A DNA stretch of 64,000 bases from positions 71,287 to 135,286 of the forward strand of contig CAYNGJ010000010.1 in NCBI GenBank assembly GCA_964396895.1, read 5' to 3'. This document shows positions 33,189-41,313 of this stretch, one piece after another. How positions within the stretch are numbered: the first letter of the stretch is position 1; the number at the start of each line of letters is the position of its first letter. The stretch comes from UBA2334 sp964396895. GTDB lineage: Bacteria; Pseudomonadota; Gammaproteobacteria; Burkholderiales; Burkholderiaceae_C. The notes under the pieces were generated by a model. The model had not been told where the DNA came from, searched no databases, and was given only the letters and a program-made list of their open reading frames with translations. Both the position numbers and the translations under genes were made by a program.

Positions 33189-34240
33189 GCGGCCACCTTG
33201 CTGGTTGGTTGACCTGCTTGCTGTCGTTCTCGGGCCAGGGTCATGGCGGTGTCTTCGATCATGTCTTCCTGACCACCGACCATGCCGCGCCTGCCCATTT
33301 CAACCAAAATGTCGCGGGCCGACACGCCGTACTTCTGCTCGGCACGTTTGGCAAACAGCAGGAAGGAGCCGTACACACCGGCATACCCCAGCGTGAGCGC
33401 ATCGCGGTCGATGCGGATGGGGAAGTCCATGATGGGCACCACCAGGTCTTCCGCCACGTCCTGGATTTTGTACACGTCCACACCGGTCTGGATGCCCATG
33501 AGGTCGCACACCGCCACAAACACTTCCATCGGCGTGTTACCTGCGCCAGCGCCCAGGCCAGCGGCAGCGGCGTCGATGCGATTCGCACCCACTTCAATCG
33601 CAGCCAGGCTGTTGGCCACACCCATGGCCAGGTTGTGGTGGCCGTGGAAGCCCAGCTCGGTTTCTGGTTTCAGCGCTTCGCGCACCGCACCCAGGCGAGC
33701 CTTCACCGTTTCGGGCAGCAAGTGGCCTGCTGAGTCTGTGACGTAGATGCAGTTGGCACCGTAGCTTTCCATGAGCTTGGCCTGCTTCACCAGCCCCTCG
33801 GGGCTGTTCATGTGCGCCATCATCAGAAAGCCCACGGTGTCCATGTCCATTTTCCGCGCCATCGTGATGTGCTGCTCGCTCACGTCGGCTTCGGTGCAGT
33901 GCGTGGCCACCCGGATGGTGTTGACCCCCAGGCCATGCGCCATCTTCAGGTGGTCGACGGTACCGATGCCAGGCAGCAGCAGTGCGGACACCTTGGCCTG
34001 CTTCATCAGCGGGACGACGGCACCCAGGTATTCCTCGTCGCTGTGCGCGGGGAAGCCATAGTTGACCGAGCTGCCGCCCAGGCCGTCGCCGTGCGTCACT
34101 TCAATGAGCGGAATGCCCGCAGCGTCCAGCCCGCAGGCGATGGTTGTCATTTGCGCCAGCGTCATCAGGTGGCGCTTGGGGTGCATGCCGTCCCGCAGGG
34201 TCATGTCGTGAACGGTGATCTTTTTGCCTTGCAATGTCAT
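33185..34240 (-). CDS. dmpG: 4-hydroxy-2-oxovalerate aldolase
   Basis: A 351-residue class II aldolase of the HMG-CoA lyase-like TIM barrel type. It opens ITVHDMTLRDGMHPKRH (catalytic Asp and Arg region), has ATHCTEADVSEQHI, and the metal-ligand LGFHGHHNLAMG. It splits 4-hydroxy-2-oxovalerate into pyruvate and acetaldehyde, channelling the aldehyde to DmpF in a complex. The ATG at 34240 has AAGGAG upstream. The stop overlaps dmpH. Confidence 0.95.
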   Translation of the reverse strand: MTLQGKKITVHDMTLRDGMHPKRHLMTLAQMTTIACGLDAAGIPLIEVTHGDGLGGSSVNYGFPAHSDEEYLGAVVPLMKQAKVSALLLPGIGTVDHLKMAHGLGVNTIRVATHCTEADVSEQHITMARKMDMDTVGFLMMAHMNSPEGLVKQAKLMESYGANCIYVTDSAGHLLPETVKARLGAVREALKPETELGFHGHHNLAMGVANSLAAIEVGANRIDAAAAGLGAGAGNTPMEVFVAVCDLMGIQTGVDVYKIQDVAEDLVVPIMDFPIRIDRDALTLGYAGVYGSFLLFAKRAEQKYGVSARDILVEMGRRGMVGGQEDMIEDTAMTLARERQQAGQPTSKVAA

Positions 34241-34259
34241 GTCGTATCTCCTTGCGGGG

Positions 34260-35183
34260 TCAGGCTGCGGTGGCGGCAGTGGGTTTGAGCGTGAGCCGCC
34301 CGGCGATGATTTCTTCGGCAAACATTTCTGCCGTGCGGGCGGCAGCGGCCGTCATGATGTCGAGGTTGCCCGCGTACTTGGGCAGGTAGTCGCCCAGGCC
34401 TTCTACTTCCATGAAAACGGACACGCGCTTGCCGTCAAACACCGGGCCATTGACCAGCTTGTAGCCCGGCACGTACTTCTGCACCTCTTTGATCATGGCG
34501 TGGATGGACTCGGTGATGCGGGCCTGGTCAGGCTCGGTTTCGGTCAGGCAGTGCACGGTGTCGCGCATGATGAGCGGCGGCTCGGCCGGGTTGATCACGA
34601 TGATGGCTTTGCCTTTTTTGGCCCCGCCTACCTTCTCGACCGCACCGGCAGTGGTGCGGGTGAATTCGTCGATGTTCTTGCGGGTACCGGGGCCGACCGA
34701 GCGGCTGGACACGGTGGCCACGATTTCGCCGTAGGCCACGGGTTGCACGCGGCTGACCGCCGCCACCATGGGGATGGTGGCCTGGCCACCGCACGTCACC
34801 ATGTTGACGTTCATTTCGCCTTTGCCCACGTGGTCTTTCAGGTTCACGGGGGGCACGCAAAACGGACCGATGGCGGCAGGCGTGAGGTCGATCATCAGCG
34901 CACCCAGTGCGTTGACTTTGCGGCTGTTTTCGGCGTGCACGTAAGCGCTGGTGGCATCGAACACAATTTGCACGCCGTCGGCCACCAGATGGGGCAGCAG
35001 GCCATCGACCCCGTCAGACGTGGTTTTGATGCCCATGTCGCGGGCACGCTTGAGGCCATCGGATTCAGGGTCGATGCCCACCATCCACACGGGTTCCAAC
35101 ACGGGGCTGCGTTGCAGTTTGGCCAGCAGGTCGGTGCCGATGTTGCCGGGCCCGATCAGGGCGCATTTGATTTTTTGGCTCAT
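34260..35183 (-). CDS. dmpF: Acetaldehyde dehydrogenase (acylating)
   Basis: A 307-residue CoA-acylating dehydrogenase. The Rossmann motif CALIGPGNIGTDLL opens the chain, and the catalytic cysteine sits in NVNMVTCGGQATIP. Later blocks are SSRSVGPGTRKNIDEF and AIIVINPAEPP. It converts acetaldehyde to acetyl-CoA with NAD+ and CoA, in complex with the DmpG aldolase encoded 19 bp downstream. It is the last step feeding phenol carbon into central metabolism. Confidence 0.95.
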   Translation of the reverse strand: MSQKIKCALIGPGNIGTDLLAKLQRSPVLEPVWMVGIDPESDGLKRARDMGIKTTSDGVDGLLPHLVADGVQIVFDATSAYVHAENSRKVNALGALMIDLTPAAIGPFCVPPVNLKDHVGKGEMNVNMVTCGGQATIPMVAAVSRVQPVAYGEIVATVSSRSVGPGTRKNIDEFTRTTAGAVEKVGGAKKGKAIIVINPAEPPLIMRDTVHCLTETEPDQARITESIHAMIKEVQKYVPGYKLVNGPVFDGKRVSVFMEVEGLGDYLPKYAGNLDIMTAAAARTAEMFAEEIIAGRLTLKPTAATAA

Positions 35184-35235
35184 GATGAGTGGTGCTTCCT
35201 AGCTCTGATTTCTGAATGCAGGGTTCTGAAAAATG

Positions 35236-36018
35236 TCAGTGAAAGCGCACCGAGCAGCTGCCCAGCCCGCCGATGGACACGCGGAAGTTGTCGCCCGCCT
35301 TGGCCGGGGACATGGCCGCCAGCGCGCCCGACAAAATGACCTCACCGGCCTTCATGCCAATGCCCAGCCGCCCCAGCGTGTTGGCCAGCCAGGCCACCGC
35401 ATTCACGGGTGAGCCCAAGGCGGCGGCTCCCGCGCCGGTGCCGATGATTTCGCCGTTCTTCTCCAGCACCATGCCGCAGGTGGAGAGGTCGATGCGACGC
35501 GGGTCCACCGCGCAGTCGCCCAGCACGAACACGCCGCAGGAGGCGTTGTCGGCCACGGTGTCTTGAATTTTGATTTTCCAGTCGCGGATGCGCGAATCGA
35601 CGATTTCGAAGCACGGCATCACGCACTCGGTGGCGGCCAGCACGTCGGCGTTGCTGATGCCGGGGCCCATCAGGTCTTTTTTCAGGATGAAGGCAATTTC
35701 GCCTTCGGCCTTGGGCTGGATCAGCGTGGACATGTCAATCGACTGGCCTTCGTTGTAGATCATGCCGTCGAGCAGGTAGCCAAAGTCGGGCTGGTACACG
35801 CCCAGCATGTTCATGACCGCCGCCGAGGTGACACCGATCTTTTTGCCGACGATGCGCTCGCCCGCTTGCAGGCGACGCGACAGCATGCGCTGCTGGATGT
35901 GGTACGCGTGCTCGATGGTGATGTCGGGGTGGCGGCTGGTCAGCGGATCGACCACGGTTTGTGTGGTCATGGCGTGGTAAAGCTCGTCGCCCAGGGTTTC
36001 AATCAGTTTGGCATCCAT
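35236..36018 (-). CDS. dmpE: 2-oxopent-4-enoate hydratase
   Basis: A 260-residue hydratase. It has RLQAGERIVGKKIGVTSAAV, QPKAEGEIAFILKKDL and FEIVDSRIRDWKIK for the metal site, ending LGSCSVRFH. It adds water to 2-oxopent-4-enoate to form 4-hydroxy-2-oxovalerate. It is a paralogue of DmpH, with which the family forms a complex. The gene is preceded by a 117-bp AT-rich spacer holding a repeat and a dyad, unlike the tight spacing elsewhere in the operon. Confidence 0.93.
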   Translation of the reverse strand: MDAKLIETLGDELYHAMTTQTVVDPLTSRHPDITIEHAYHIQQRMLSRRLQAGERIVGKKIGVTSAAVMNMLGVYQPDFGYLLDGMIYNEGQSIDMSTLIQPKAEGEIAFILKKDLMGPGISNADVLAATECVMPCFEIVDSRIRDWKIKIQDTVADNASCGVFVLGDCAVDPRRIDLSTCGMVLEKNGEIIGTGAGAAALGSPVNAVAWLANTLGRLGIGMKAGEVILSGALAAMSPAKAGDNFRVSIGGLGSCSVRFH

Positions 36019-36058
36019 AGGTCATCAGGTCCGTTGGTTGATGTGAAGAAATTGTTAA

Positions 36059-36105
36059 CATTTTTGGCCTTACCGCATATAAACATTGAATAGTTTGCTA
36101 TAATA
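36059..36105 (+). repeat. Dispersed repeat, copy 6 (between dmpD and dmpE)
   Basis: Contains CATTTTTGGCCTTACCGC, then ATTGAATAG and TTTGCTATAAT, in the same order as copies 4 and 5. It lies inside the phenol operon. Confidence 0.55.
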
Positions 36106-36120
36106 ATATTAGTTTATATG
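36076..36120. promoter_or_regulatory. 9-bp inverted repeat in AT-rich intra-operon spacer
   Basis: CATATAAAC (36076-36084) and GTTTATATG (36112-36120) are perfect arms 27 bp apart, overlapping repeat copy 6. It could be a stem or attenuating structure in the dmp transcript, or an internal promoter/operator; the sequence alone does not decide. Confidence 0.4.
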
Positions 36121-36135
36121 CCTGTGCCCGTGTGC

Positions 36136-36978
36136 TCATGCACCCGCCTCGGCCAGAAAGTTCTCGACCAGTTGGGCAAAGCGTGCGGCGTGTTCAATTT
36201 GCGTCCAGTGCCCGCACTGGCCAAACACGTGCAGCTGGCTGCGCGGTATCCACTGCGACAGCAGCAGCGAGTTGCCCAGGGGAATCACCTGGTCCTCGCG
36301 CCCATGCACCACCAGCGTGTCGTGCGGCAAGGCGCGGATGGCCGCCTCGGGGCTTTGCATGGCATCGACCCAACGCTGGCGCGGGGCCGGGAACATGGCG
36401 GCAAACGACTCCTGAAACCCGCTGCGGATGCTGGCCTGGTAGCGCAGTTGCGCCAGCTCGTCGGTCACCAGCTGGCGGTCATAGGCAAAGATGTCGAGCA
36501 GCTCGCGCATGTGCGCAATGGACGGCGTGTAGCCCCACACCGCATCCAGCCCCGGCGTGATGTCAAAGGGCACGCCCACGCTGCCCATCAGCACCAGGCG
36601 GCGCACCCGTGTGGGGTGTGCCACCGCCAATGCCAATGCCAGCGCACCGCCAAACGAGTTGCCCACCAGGTCGGTCTGGGCAATGTCCAACGCGTCCAGC
36701 AAGTCCACCGCCTGTTGCACCCACTTGTCCATGCGGTAGTGGGTGTTGTCGGCGGGGTCGGCGGGTCGGTCGGTGTAGCCAAAGCCCAGCAAATCGGGGG
36801 CGATGGCGCGGCGCGTTTGGGCCAGCACGGGCAGCAGCAGCCGCCAATTGGCCCAGGCGCTCACGCCGGGGCCGGAGCCGTGCAGCAGCAGCACGGGTGC
36901 ACCAGTCCCCATGTCGTGCACGTTGCTGTGGAAGCTGCCGGTGCGGACCCGGTTGGCCAGTTCGGGGTTGGTGGTCAT
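36136..36978 (-). CDS. dmpD: 2-hydroxymuconic semialdehyde hydrolase
   Basis: A 280-residue alpha/beta hydrolase of the meta-cleavage product hydrolase group. The oxyanion region is LLLHGSGPGVSAWANWR, the nucleophile elbow GNSFGG, and the acid/histidine parts VVHGREDQVIP and FGQCGHWTQIE. It cleaves 2-hydroxymuconic semialdehyde (and ketone analogues from methylphenols) to 2-oxopent-4-enoate plus formate or another acid. It lies 6 bp after dmpC. Confidence 0.93.
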   Translation of the reverse strand: MTTNPELANRVRTGSFHSNVHDMGTGAPVLLLHGSGPGVSAWANWRLLLPVLAQTRRAIAPDLLGFGYTDRPADPADNTHYRMDKWVQQAVDLLDALDIAQTDLVGNSFGGALALALAVAHPTRVRRLVLMGSVGVPFDITPGLDAVWGYTPSIAHMRELLDIFAYDRQLVTDELAQLRYQASIRSGFQESFAAMFPAPRQRWVDAMQSPEAAIRALPHDTLVVHGREDQVIPLGNSLLLSQWIPRSQLHVFGQCGHWTQIEHAARFAQLVENFLAEAGA

Positions 36979-36984
36979 ACCGGC

Positions 36985-38445
36985 TCAGTACTTGATCATC
37001 ACGTTGCGCAGCTCGGTGTAAAACTCCAGCGAGTGCAGGCCGCCTTCGCGCCCGATACCCGACTGTTTGGAGCCCCCGAACGGCGTGCGCAAATCGCGCA
37101 AAAACCAGCTGTTGACCCAGCACAGGCCCACCTCGATCTGTGTGGCCAGGCGGCTGGCGCGGCCGATGTCTTGCGTATAAATCGAGGTCGCCAGGCCGTA
37201 CTTGGTGTCGTTGGCCATGCGCACCGCTTCTTCTTCGGTGTCAAAGGGCTGGATGTGGCAGCAAGGGCCAAAAATTTCCTCGCGCACCACGCTGGCGGTT
37301 TCGGGCAGACCGGTCCAGATGGTGGGCTCGACCCAGCAACCGTCTTTCAGGTCGTCGGGCATGTCGGGCACACCGCCGCCGCACACCACGTTGGCCCCCT
37401 CTTCCTTGGCACGTGCGTAGTACGACAGCACTTTTTTCTGGTGAATTTTGCTCACCAGCGGGCCAATTTTGGTGTCGTGGTCAAACGGCCGGCCGGGCTT
37501 CATCGTTTCGGCCTTGTGTTTGAGCGCCGCCACAAACTTGTCAAAAATGGGGCGCTCCACATACACACGCTCGGTGCCCAGACAGACCTGGCCGGCGTTT
37601 TCAAAGACCGAGCGGGTGACGGTGTTGACGGCGTTGTCAAAGTCACAGTCGGCAAACACCAGCGCCGCGTTTTTGCCGCCCAATTCCAGCGACACGGGGC
37701 GGATGCCGTCAGCACCGGCCTTCATGATGGCGGTGCCGGTTTTGGTTTCACCGGTGAAGGTGATTCCGTTCACGCCCTGGTGGGCGGTCAGGAACGACCC
37801 AGCCGAGTTGACCCCAAAACCGTTAACCACGTTGTACACGCCGGGGGGCACGCCGACCTTGTTCATCACCTCGCCCAACAATGTGGCGGTGCTGGGGGTG
37901 GCCTCCGAGGGTTTGACCACCACGGTGTTGCCACAAGCCAGTGCCGGACCACACTTCCAGGTCATGAGCAGCAGCGGCAAATTCCAGGGGCAGATGATGG
38001 CGATGACCCCGCGCGGCGTGCGCACGCCGTAGCTGCGCGCCGTTTTGCCGTCGGGCGTGCGCATCTCGAACGATTCGGTGGACACGTTTTTGATGGTGTC
38101 GGTGAAGATTTTGAAGTTCGCCGCACCGCGGGGAATGTCGATGTGCGAGGCCAGGTGTGCTGGCTTGCCGGTGTCGGCCACCTCGGCTTGCAAGAAGTCA
38201 TCAAAGCGGTGGTTGATTTCGGCCACGAGGCCGTCGAGCATGGCGCAGCGCTCGACCACCGACAGCTTGCCCCAGGGTCCGTGCAAGGCGGCACGCGCTG
38301 CAGCCACGGCAGCATCGACCTCGGGCTGGCCCGCTTCGTGGACCATGCCGATCAACGAATTGTCAACGGGGTTGCGTTTTTCGTAGGTTTTGCCGCTGAC
38401 GTTGGTGACGTACTCACCGTTGATGAAGTTCTTGATTTCTTTCAT
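36985..38445 (-). CDS. dmpC: 2-hydroxymuconic semialdehyde dehydrogenase
   Basis: A 486-residue NAD-dependent aldehyde dehydrogenase. It has CPWNLPLLLMTWKCGPALA, the glutamate motif LELGGKNAALVF, and the catalytic cysteine in ENAGQVCLGTERV. It oxidises 2-hydroxymuconic semialdehyde to 2-hydroxymuconate, opening the 4-oxalocrotonate branch. The ATG at 38445 has GGAAGAG upstream and is preferred to a TTG two codons earlier. Confidence 0.95.
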   Translation of the reverse strand: MKEIKNFINGEYVTNVSGKTYEKRNPVDNSLIGMVHEAGQPEVDAAVAAARAALHGPWGKLSVVERCAMLDGLVAEINHRFDDFLQAEVADTGKPAHLASHIDIPRGAANFKIFTDTIKNVSTESFEMRTPDGKTARSYGVRTPRGVIAIICPWNLPLLLMTWKCGPALACGNTVVVKPSEATPSTATLLGEVMNKVGVPPGVYNVVNGFGVNSAGSFLTAHQGVNGITFTGETKTGTAIMKAGADGIRPVSLELGGKNAALVFADCDFDNAVNTVTRSVFENAGQVCLGTERVYVERPIFDKFVAALKHKAETMKPGRPFDHDTKIGPLVSKIHQKKVLSYYARAKEEGANVVCGGGVPDMPDDLKDGCWVEPTIWTGLPETASVVREEIFGPCCHIQPFDTEEEAVRMANDTKYGLATSIYTQDIGRASRLATQIEVGLCWVNSWFLRDLRTPFGGSKQSGIGREGGLHSLEFYTELRNVMIKY

Positions 38446-38544
38446 TTTCAACTCTTCCTAAAATGGCGCATGGGCGGTTGCCTGGGCATCGTTAACGTGA
38501 AATGACTTTCGTGGCCCGCAGCGTCACCGCCTGGGCCAGGAAAG

Positions 38545-38958
38545 TCAGCTGCTCAAACCCATCGCAGCCAACCCGGCTTTGGCGCAGGCTTCATCCTGCT
38601 CCTCGGAGCCACCCGACACACCGATACCGCCAATGCGCTCTCCGTTTTCCATGATGGGCAGGCCACCGCCAAAACCAACAAACCGTGGCCTGCGCACAAT
38701 GCCCTCGCGCACCGCCGCTGAATGCTGCGCCAGCGCGGCATGCCACTGGCTCGTTGGCAGACCAAAGCTGGCGGCGGTGTAGGCTTTGTCGATGGCAATG
38801 TCGATGGAGTGCAAAAAGGCACCGGGCATGCGCAAAAACGCCGCCAGGTTGCCCCCTGCATCCACCACCGCCACATTGATGCGCAGGCCCAAGTCAGCCG
38901 CTGCTTGCACCGCTGCACCGACCGCCGCATGGGCGGCCCGGGCGTCCACCGTGGCCAT
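38545..38958 (-). CDS. HbpS/GlcG-type (DUF336) protein in phenol operon
   Basis: A protein of about 137 residues with the DUF336 pattern: ARAAHAAVGAAVQAAADLGL, VAVVDAGGNLAAFLRMPGA, a conserved DKAYTAASF block and GGGLPIMENGERIGGIGVSGG. Homologues bind heme or cobalamin-like ligands or are simply found in aromatic operons; the function here is unknown. The ATG at 38958 matches family starts. A TTG at 39003, overlapping the porin stop (TTGA), is the alternative. No counterpart is in the classical dmp operon. Confidence 0.8.
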   Translation of the reverse strand: MATVDARAAHAAVGAAVQAAADLGLRINVAVVDAGGNLAAFLRMPGAFLHSIDIAIDKAYTAASFGLPTSQWHAALAQHSAAVREGIVRRPRFVGFGGGLPIMENGERIGGIGVSGGSEEQDEACAKAGLAAMGLSS

Positions 38959-38999
38959 CGCCACGCTGCAACCCGATTGATTGGTCTCTGACACCACGC

Positions 39000-39887
39000 T
39001 CAAAACGCCTTGACAAACGTGAACCGAAGCAAATTGCCCTTGGGCTGTGGACCACTGCCTGCTTTGCCGCTGTACTCCTTGTAGGCGGCAGCCTTCAAAA
39101 AGACACCAGCACTCATGATGGGATAGACCACTTCCGCGCCGATGGCGTGCCGCGAAGACTTGCTGGTGGAAGCACCGAGTCCACTGTCTTGGCTGGTTTG
39201 CATCTGGTCATAACCGACCACGCCCACTTGCACCGCACCGAGGTTTTTGGCAATGCCCCATTCCAGCGAAACCTGGTTGCCTGGCTTGAAGCCGCTCGAC
39301 ATCTTGGAGTTGCTCTCAAAACGCATGAGTGCCGAAGCCGTGACGGTCTTGGCCGCATCAAAGTAGTAGGTGGCACCACCGGTCAGCATGGTGGATCTGT
39401 AACCATTGCCCACCGCTGCCGGACTGTTGCTGCTGGCATTGCTCAGCCAGAAACCGCCTGCCGCCACCGCATCCCAGTTGGCGCCATGCCAGCCCAGCAC
39501 CAGCGGGCCAAGGTACACATCGCCAACACCGTTCTTGCTTTCGGAAATGCTGGCAGCGTTGATGGTCAGGGACTTGTTCAGCACTGGCACGATGGCCTCT
39601 ACGCCAAAGTCTGCGCCGAGCACTTTGTTGGACGTGATCCAGACAAACCGGTTGGCCAAGGCCGTCACGGTGCCGGTGTTGTGACCGGGCAAATCGGTGC
39701 TGCTGCCGGGCGCTTTGAATTGGCCAATGTTGTAGTTCACCAAATACGCCAGGTAATACATGCCTGGTGGGGGGACGCTGGCCGCCTGTATCCCTTCGAC
39801 ACCAGGCACGTAGTGACCGCCAGCATGCGAGCCAACACCCGCGACAGTGAGGGCAGCGGCGAGCGCGAGTTGTGTGATTTTTTTCAT
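39000..39887 (-). CDS. Outer-membrane meta-pathway porin-like protein (phenol degradation protein meta)
   Basis: A 295-residue protein with signal peptide (MKKITQLALAAALTVAGV, cleavage near SHA). A beta-strand-rich body follows, ending in a Phe-terminated strand LLRFTFVKAF, typical of outer-membrane barrels. It belongs to the transporter family found in aromatic meta-pathway operons and probably passes phenol or related aromatics through the outer membrane. It lies between dmpB and the DUF336 gene. The ATG at 39887 is chosen for the signal peptide; no Shine-Dalgarno was seen. Confidence 0.88.
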   Translation of the reverse strand: MKKITQLALAAALTVAGVGSHAGGHYVPGVEGIQAASVPPPGMYYLAYLVNYNIGQFKAPGSSTDLPGHNTGTVTALANRFVWITSNKVLGADFGVEAIVPVLNKSLTINAASISESKNGVGDVYLGPLVLGWHGANWDAVAAGGFWLSNASSNSPAAVGNGYRSTMLTGGATYYFDAAKTVTASALMRFESNSKMSSGFKPGNQVSLEWGIAKNLGAVQVGVVGYDQMQTSQDSGLGASTSKSSRHAIGAEVVYPIMSAGVFLKAAAYKEYSGKAGSGPQPKGNLLRFTFVKAF

Positions 39888-40019
39888 TTTGTAGTCAACG
39901 GAGGGGGTTGAATGACGAAGCTGATCGGCGTCTGTTGGCATCAGATCAACGACGGGACCGGACACGCTGTAGTGCGTTGACAAGCGATGTGCCCGGCCAG
40001 ACAAACCGATGCGCAAAGA

Positions 40020-40946
40020 TCAGGTCACGACGCTCAGGAAGGCGTCGTTGAGCTTGCGGTCGTGGTAGAAAATGCCGCGCCCCACATGCTCCCAGCTCCA
40101 GGTGATGGGCTGCATGTCGGGGTAATGGTCGTAGCCGCCGCAGAAGGTCTCCAACCGGTTGCCGGACGGGTCAAAGAAATAGATGGTGGTGCCCTGGGTG
40201 ATGCCGTGGCGTGTGGGCCCAATGTCAATCGAGACGCGGTTGATGCTCATGATGTCCGCAGCACGCAGCACATGCTCCCAGCTGGCCATCTGGAACGCCA
40301 CATGGTGCAGCTTGCCGTCTTCGGCGTGGCGCACCATGGCAATGTCATGTGCCTTGGCGCTGCATGTCAGCCAGATGGCCAGGTCGGTGGCACCGTCTTC
40401 AAGCTTGACGCGCTCCACCAGGTTGAAGCCCAGCACCTCTTCGAAGAGCTTGCGCGAACCGTCGATATCGCCGCCGTACAGCAGTGCGTGGTCCATGCGG
40501 ATGGGGCGGATGCCCTTGCCGTCGATCACATCGACTTCAGGGTCGTTGCAGCCGGTCACGCTGCCCACGTCGGTCTTCTCGGCAAACAACTCGATGGTGT
40601 GGCCGGTGGGAATCTGAAAACGCACGCGCTCGCCGGTTTCCAGCATGTCGCCAGCGGGAATGCGCTCGGTGGCCACGCCATAGGCTTTGAGCTTGGCGTC
40701 CAGCTCTTCCAAAGTCGCTTTGTTCAGCACTTTGTAGCCAAAGAAATCAATGCCGGCACGGTCGGCCTGGCGCAGCACGATGCTGTTGTGGTCGCGCTCG
40801 GCGCGGGTCTTGAAGTAGACGCGGCCCGACGCGTCGCGCCCGGTTTCCATCAGCCCCATCACGTCGGTATAGAACTTGACCGACTCGTCCATGTCGAGCA
40901 CGCGCAATTGGGCGTGGCCCGGACGCAAAACACCTGTCATTGCCAT
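40020..40946 (-). CDS. dmpB: Catechol 2,3-dioxygenase
   Basis: A 308-residue two-domain extradiol dioxygenase (type I, XylE-like), starting with RPGHAQLRVLDM. Iron ligands fit His153 (MDHALLYGG), His214/215 (KLHHVAFQM) and Glu266 (NRLETFCGG). It cleaves catechol next to the hydroxyls to 2-hydroxymuconic semialdehyde. The ATG at 40946 has GGAG upstream. Ferredoxin DmpQ, encoded just before, is known in this family to rereduce its oxidised iron. Confidence 0.97.
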   Translation of the reverse strand: MAMTGVLRPGHAQLRVLDMDESVKFYTDVMGLMETGRDASGRVYFKTRAERDHNSIVLRQADRAGIDFFGYKVLNKATLEELDAKLKAYGVATERIPAGDMLETGERVRFQIPTGHTIELFAEKTDVGSVTGCNDPEVDVIDGKGIRPIRMDHALLYGGDIDGSRKLFEEVLGFNLVERVKLEDGATDLAIWLTCSAKAHDIAMVRHAEDGKLHHVAFQMASWEHVLRAADIMSINRVSIDIGPTRHGITQGTTIYFFDPSGNRLETFCGGYDHYPDMQPITWSWEHVGRGIFYHDRKLNDAFLSVVT

Positions 40947-40967
40947 TTTGTTGTCTCCAGTTTGTCG

Positions 40968-41309
40968 TCAGGTTGATACAGAAGGAACGCCTGACGGTTC
41001 AACCGCCCGACAGACGTTTTTTTTCATTTTTCCGATCACGCGCAAGGCGATGGGGCCACTCGGTCGCACCCGGCATGCCAGCACGCACCCCTGGGCTTCG
41101 TCGTCTTCGCTGACGTGTTCGCGGCTCATGACCCGCTTGGTGTAGGTGCCACTGAGCACCTGCACCTTGCACACCCCGCAGCCACCTCCCCGGCACCCCA
41201 CGGGGATGCCTTTTCGGCCCAGGGATTCCATGCCTTCGAGCAGGGTCAGGCTGTCTGAGCAGCGGTAGGTGCTGCCGTCGTCTTCGATGGTCACTGTGTG
41301 CAGGGCCAT
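40968..41309 (-). CDS. dmpQ: [2Fe-2S] ferredoxin, catechol dioxygenase-reactivating
   Basis: A 113-residue plant-type ferredoxin. Cluster cysteines appear at 39, 44, 47 and 79 (GCRGGGCGVCKVQVLSG and CVLACRV). In dmp/xyl systems the cognate ferredoxin (XylT/DmpQ) rereduces inactive Fe(III) in catechol 2,3-dioxygenase. It lies between dmpP and dmpB, the classical place. It starts 4 bp after the dmpP stop, so it is probably coupled to it. Confidence 0.93.
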   Translation of the reverse strand: MALHTVTIEDDGSTYRCSDSLTLLEGMESLGRKGIPVGCRGGGCGVCKVQVLSGTYTKRVMSREHVSEDDEAQGCVLACRVRPSGPIALRVIGKMKKNVCRAVEPSGVPSVST

Positions 41310-41313
41310 GGCA

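Noticed and set aside
36090..36106. TTGAAT...TATAAT read as a plus-strand promoter
   Set aside because: The spacing between the hexamers is only about 7 bp and no gene follows on the plus strand.
36118..38505. 795-residue plus-strand ORF
   Set aside because: Antisense to dmpC and dmpD, which are unmistakable.
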